Assembly: GCA_004298675.1 (NCBI GenBank)
Contig: SCRI01000063.1
Span: 18,540-82,539, forward strand
Direction: 5' to 3'
DNA length: 64,000 bases
DNA from: a bacterium
Lineage (GTDB): Bacteria > Vulcanimicrobiota > Vulcanimicrobiia > Vulcanimicrobiales > SCRA01
The position numbers and the translations under genes were made by a program. Below, in pieces: positions 63,093-64,000 of this stretch (within the stretch, counting starts at the first letter, position 1; the number at the start of each line of letters is the position of its first letter). Below the pieces are notes generated by a model. It was not told the DNA's origin. It saw nothing but the letters and a program-made list of their open reading frames with translations, and ran no database searches.

Positions 63093-63856
63093 TTGCGATC
63101 TTCGATTCCGGATTGGGCGGGTTGAGCGTGCTCGCGCGCGTACGTGAGGCGCTCCCGCGTCAGGACGTGATCTACCTGGGCGACCAGGCTCACGCGCCCT
63201 ATGGCGACCGGCCGATCGAGGAGATCCACCGCTTCGCCGTCGAGAATTTCGCGTTCTTCGAGCGTGCCGGCGCCGCGCTGCTGGTCATCGGCTGCAATAC
63301 CAGTTGCGCTGCAGCGCTGACGTATGGCTGGCCCACCGCGCTGCCGGTGCTCGATCTGTTTGAAGCCGCCGGCGAAGCCGTGGCGGAGTCCCAGGCGCGC
63401 GACGTGGTGGTCCTGGCCACCACCGCAACCGTGCGCAGCGGTGGCTACGCCCGCGCCATCGCGCGCCGCGCGCCCGCCGTGCGCGTGCGCGAAGTGGCCT
63501 GCCCCGAGTTCGTGCCGCTGGTGGAGGCGGGGCGCTGGGATGCGCCTGAGTCGCGCGCGGCGGTGCGCCGCATCCTCGAGCCCTTGGGCCGGCCCGACGC
63601 GATCGTCTACGGCTGCACGCACTATCCGTTCCTCGACTCCCACGTCGACGCGCTGCTGCCGCACACCCTGCGCATCGATCCCGCGCTCCAGCAAGCGCGT
63701 AACGCCGCGCTCGCCGTGAGCCGGCGTGCCCTTCCCGATGAATCCGGGCTCGTGCGCCTCTACACCACCGGCGATCTCGACGCATTCCGCCGCGGCGTCG
63801 AGCTCCTCGTCGGCCCCATCGGCACCATTGCCCACGCCTCCCTCGCCGGCGTCTAA
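63089..63856 (+). CDS. murI: Glutamate racemase
   Basis: A 255-aa cofactor-independent racemase supplying D-glutamate for peptidoglycan. FDSGLGGLSVLARVREALP opens the fold; the paired catalytic cysteines are in VIGCNTSCAAAL and VYGCTHYPFLDSH. GTG 63089 overlaps the amidase stop (GTGA). It closes a three-gene wall operon with the GerMN and amidase genes. Confidence 0.95.
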   Translation: MIAIFDSGLGGLSVLARVREALPRQDVIYLGDQAHAPYGDRPIEEIHRFAVENFAFFERAGAALLVIGCNTSCAAALTYGWPTALPVLDLFEAAGEAVAESQARDVVVLATTATVRSGGYARAIARRAPAVRVREVACPEFVPLVEAGRWDAPESRAAVRRILEPLGRPDAIVYGCTHYPFLDSHVDALLPHTLRIDPALQQARNAALAVSRRALPDESGLVRLYTTGDLDAFRRGVELLVGPIGTIAHASLAGV

Positions 63857-63904
63857 CGCCAGCGCTTGCCGCTCGCGTTTGCCCGCGTCTGGGCGTGCGA
63901 CATC

Positions 63905-63917
63905 GCCCCTGAGGGGC
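63905..63917 (+). other. Short GC hairpin after murI
   Basis: GCCCC/GGGGC with loop TGA forms a 5-bp hairpin 48 nt past the murI stop without a T-tract. It is only weakly terminator-like. I see no gene in the remaining 144 nt of the window after murI. Confidence 0.3.
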
Positions 63918-64000
63918 CGCCCGTCGCGGTGCTATCCTGCACCGCTCCTACTGCCTTCGCGCGCGCTCTCGCCATCCATGGCTCCGCGCGCGCCTCAGAG

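Noticed and set aside
63857-64000. A further gene at the right edge
   Set aside because: Only a short hairpin and an ATG 20-odd bases from the end are visible; nothing can be supported.

Overview
The window is high-GC DNA (roughly two thirds G+C by eye), densely packed with genes and rich in GTG/TTG starts and 1-4 nt stop/start overlaps. I count 54 protein genes (one cut by the left edge), one tRNA-Pro, one tmRNA, four intrinsic-type terminators, two terminator-like hairpins and one structured leader. I see no CRISPR array, insertion sequence, integrase or prophage. The cell is a diderm: there is a TolC protein, an RND pump, several lipoproteins and a predicted outer-membrane barrel. It has Hfq, EF-P, tmRNA, DapF, and MutS with a MutL of the endonuclease type. 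The mix of GerMN, AMIN/amidase, copper-amine-oxidase-N-type domains, expanded family-5 peptide-binding lipoproteins and many small secreted proteins suggests an uncultured lineage such as Candidatus Eremiobacterota (WPS-2). That assignment is inference; no rRNA or marker phylogeny was available.

Layout. 1-2.5 kb: an M48 protease facing away from a TlpA thioredoxin and a membrane protein. 2.6-6.5 kb: a MalT-type LuxR regulator, a 50-aa lipoprotein missed by length cut-offs, and a degenerate HD-GYP protein. 6.6-12.5 kb (minus): beta-propeller, secreted phosphodiester glycosidase, tldD, tldE, ending in a strong terminator. 12.6-17 kb: a secreted P/T-tailed protein, an outer-membrane barrel with a CuAO-N module behind a structured leader, a membrane RsbW-like ATPase and a hotdog thioesterase. 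17-33.7 kb: adaptor+TolC, three tandem peptide-binding lipoproteins without permease, a GT87-like membrane protein, NDH-2, an isopropylmalate/homocitrate synthase-family enzyme, and adaptor+RND pump. 33.7-36.3 kb (minus): prephenate dehydratase, TPR protein, 4-hydroxyphenylpyruvate dioxygenase. 36.4-40 kb: SprT-like, Rrf2, then der-plsY-efp on the minus strand.

40-51.6 kb is one long plus-strand block: PEGA protein, miaB, mutS, mutL, miaA, hfq, dapF, radical SAM, double-SIS, EamA transporter, most joined by overlapping stop/start codons. 51.7-55.2 kb: a branched-chain-amino-acid-type binding protein, an enoyl-CoA hydratase-family protein and a TrkA pair. 55.3-60 kb: tRNA-Pro(CGG), a stand-alone Clp-N protein, DedA, GH57, uvrC, and a holin-4-type membrane protein. 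60-64 kb: ssrA with promoter and terminator, then a cell-wall operon of GerMN protein, amidase and murI.

Most genes are housekeeping or ordinary envelope functions. The least explained parts are the luxR/small lipoprotein/pseudo-HD-GYP group, the structured leader before the CuAO-barrel gene, the radical SAM-SIS pair, the permease-less triple binding proteins between two half pumps, and the non-canonical T-loop of the tmRNA.
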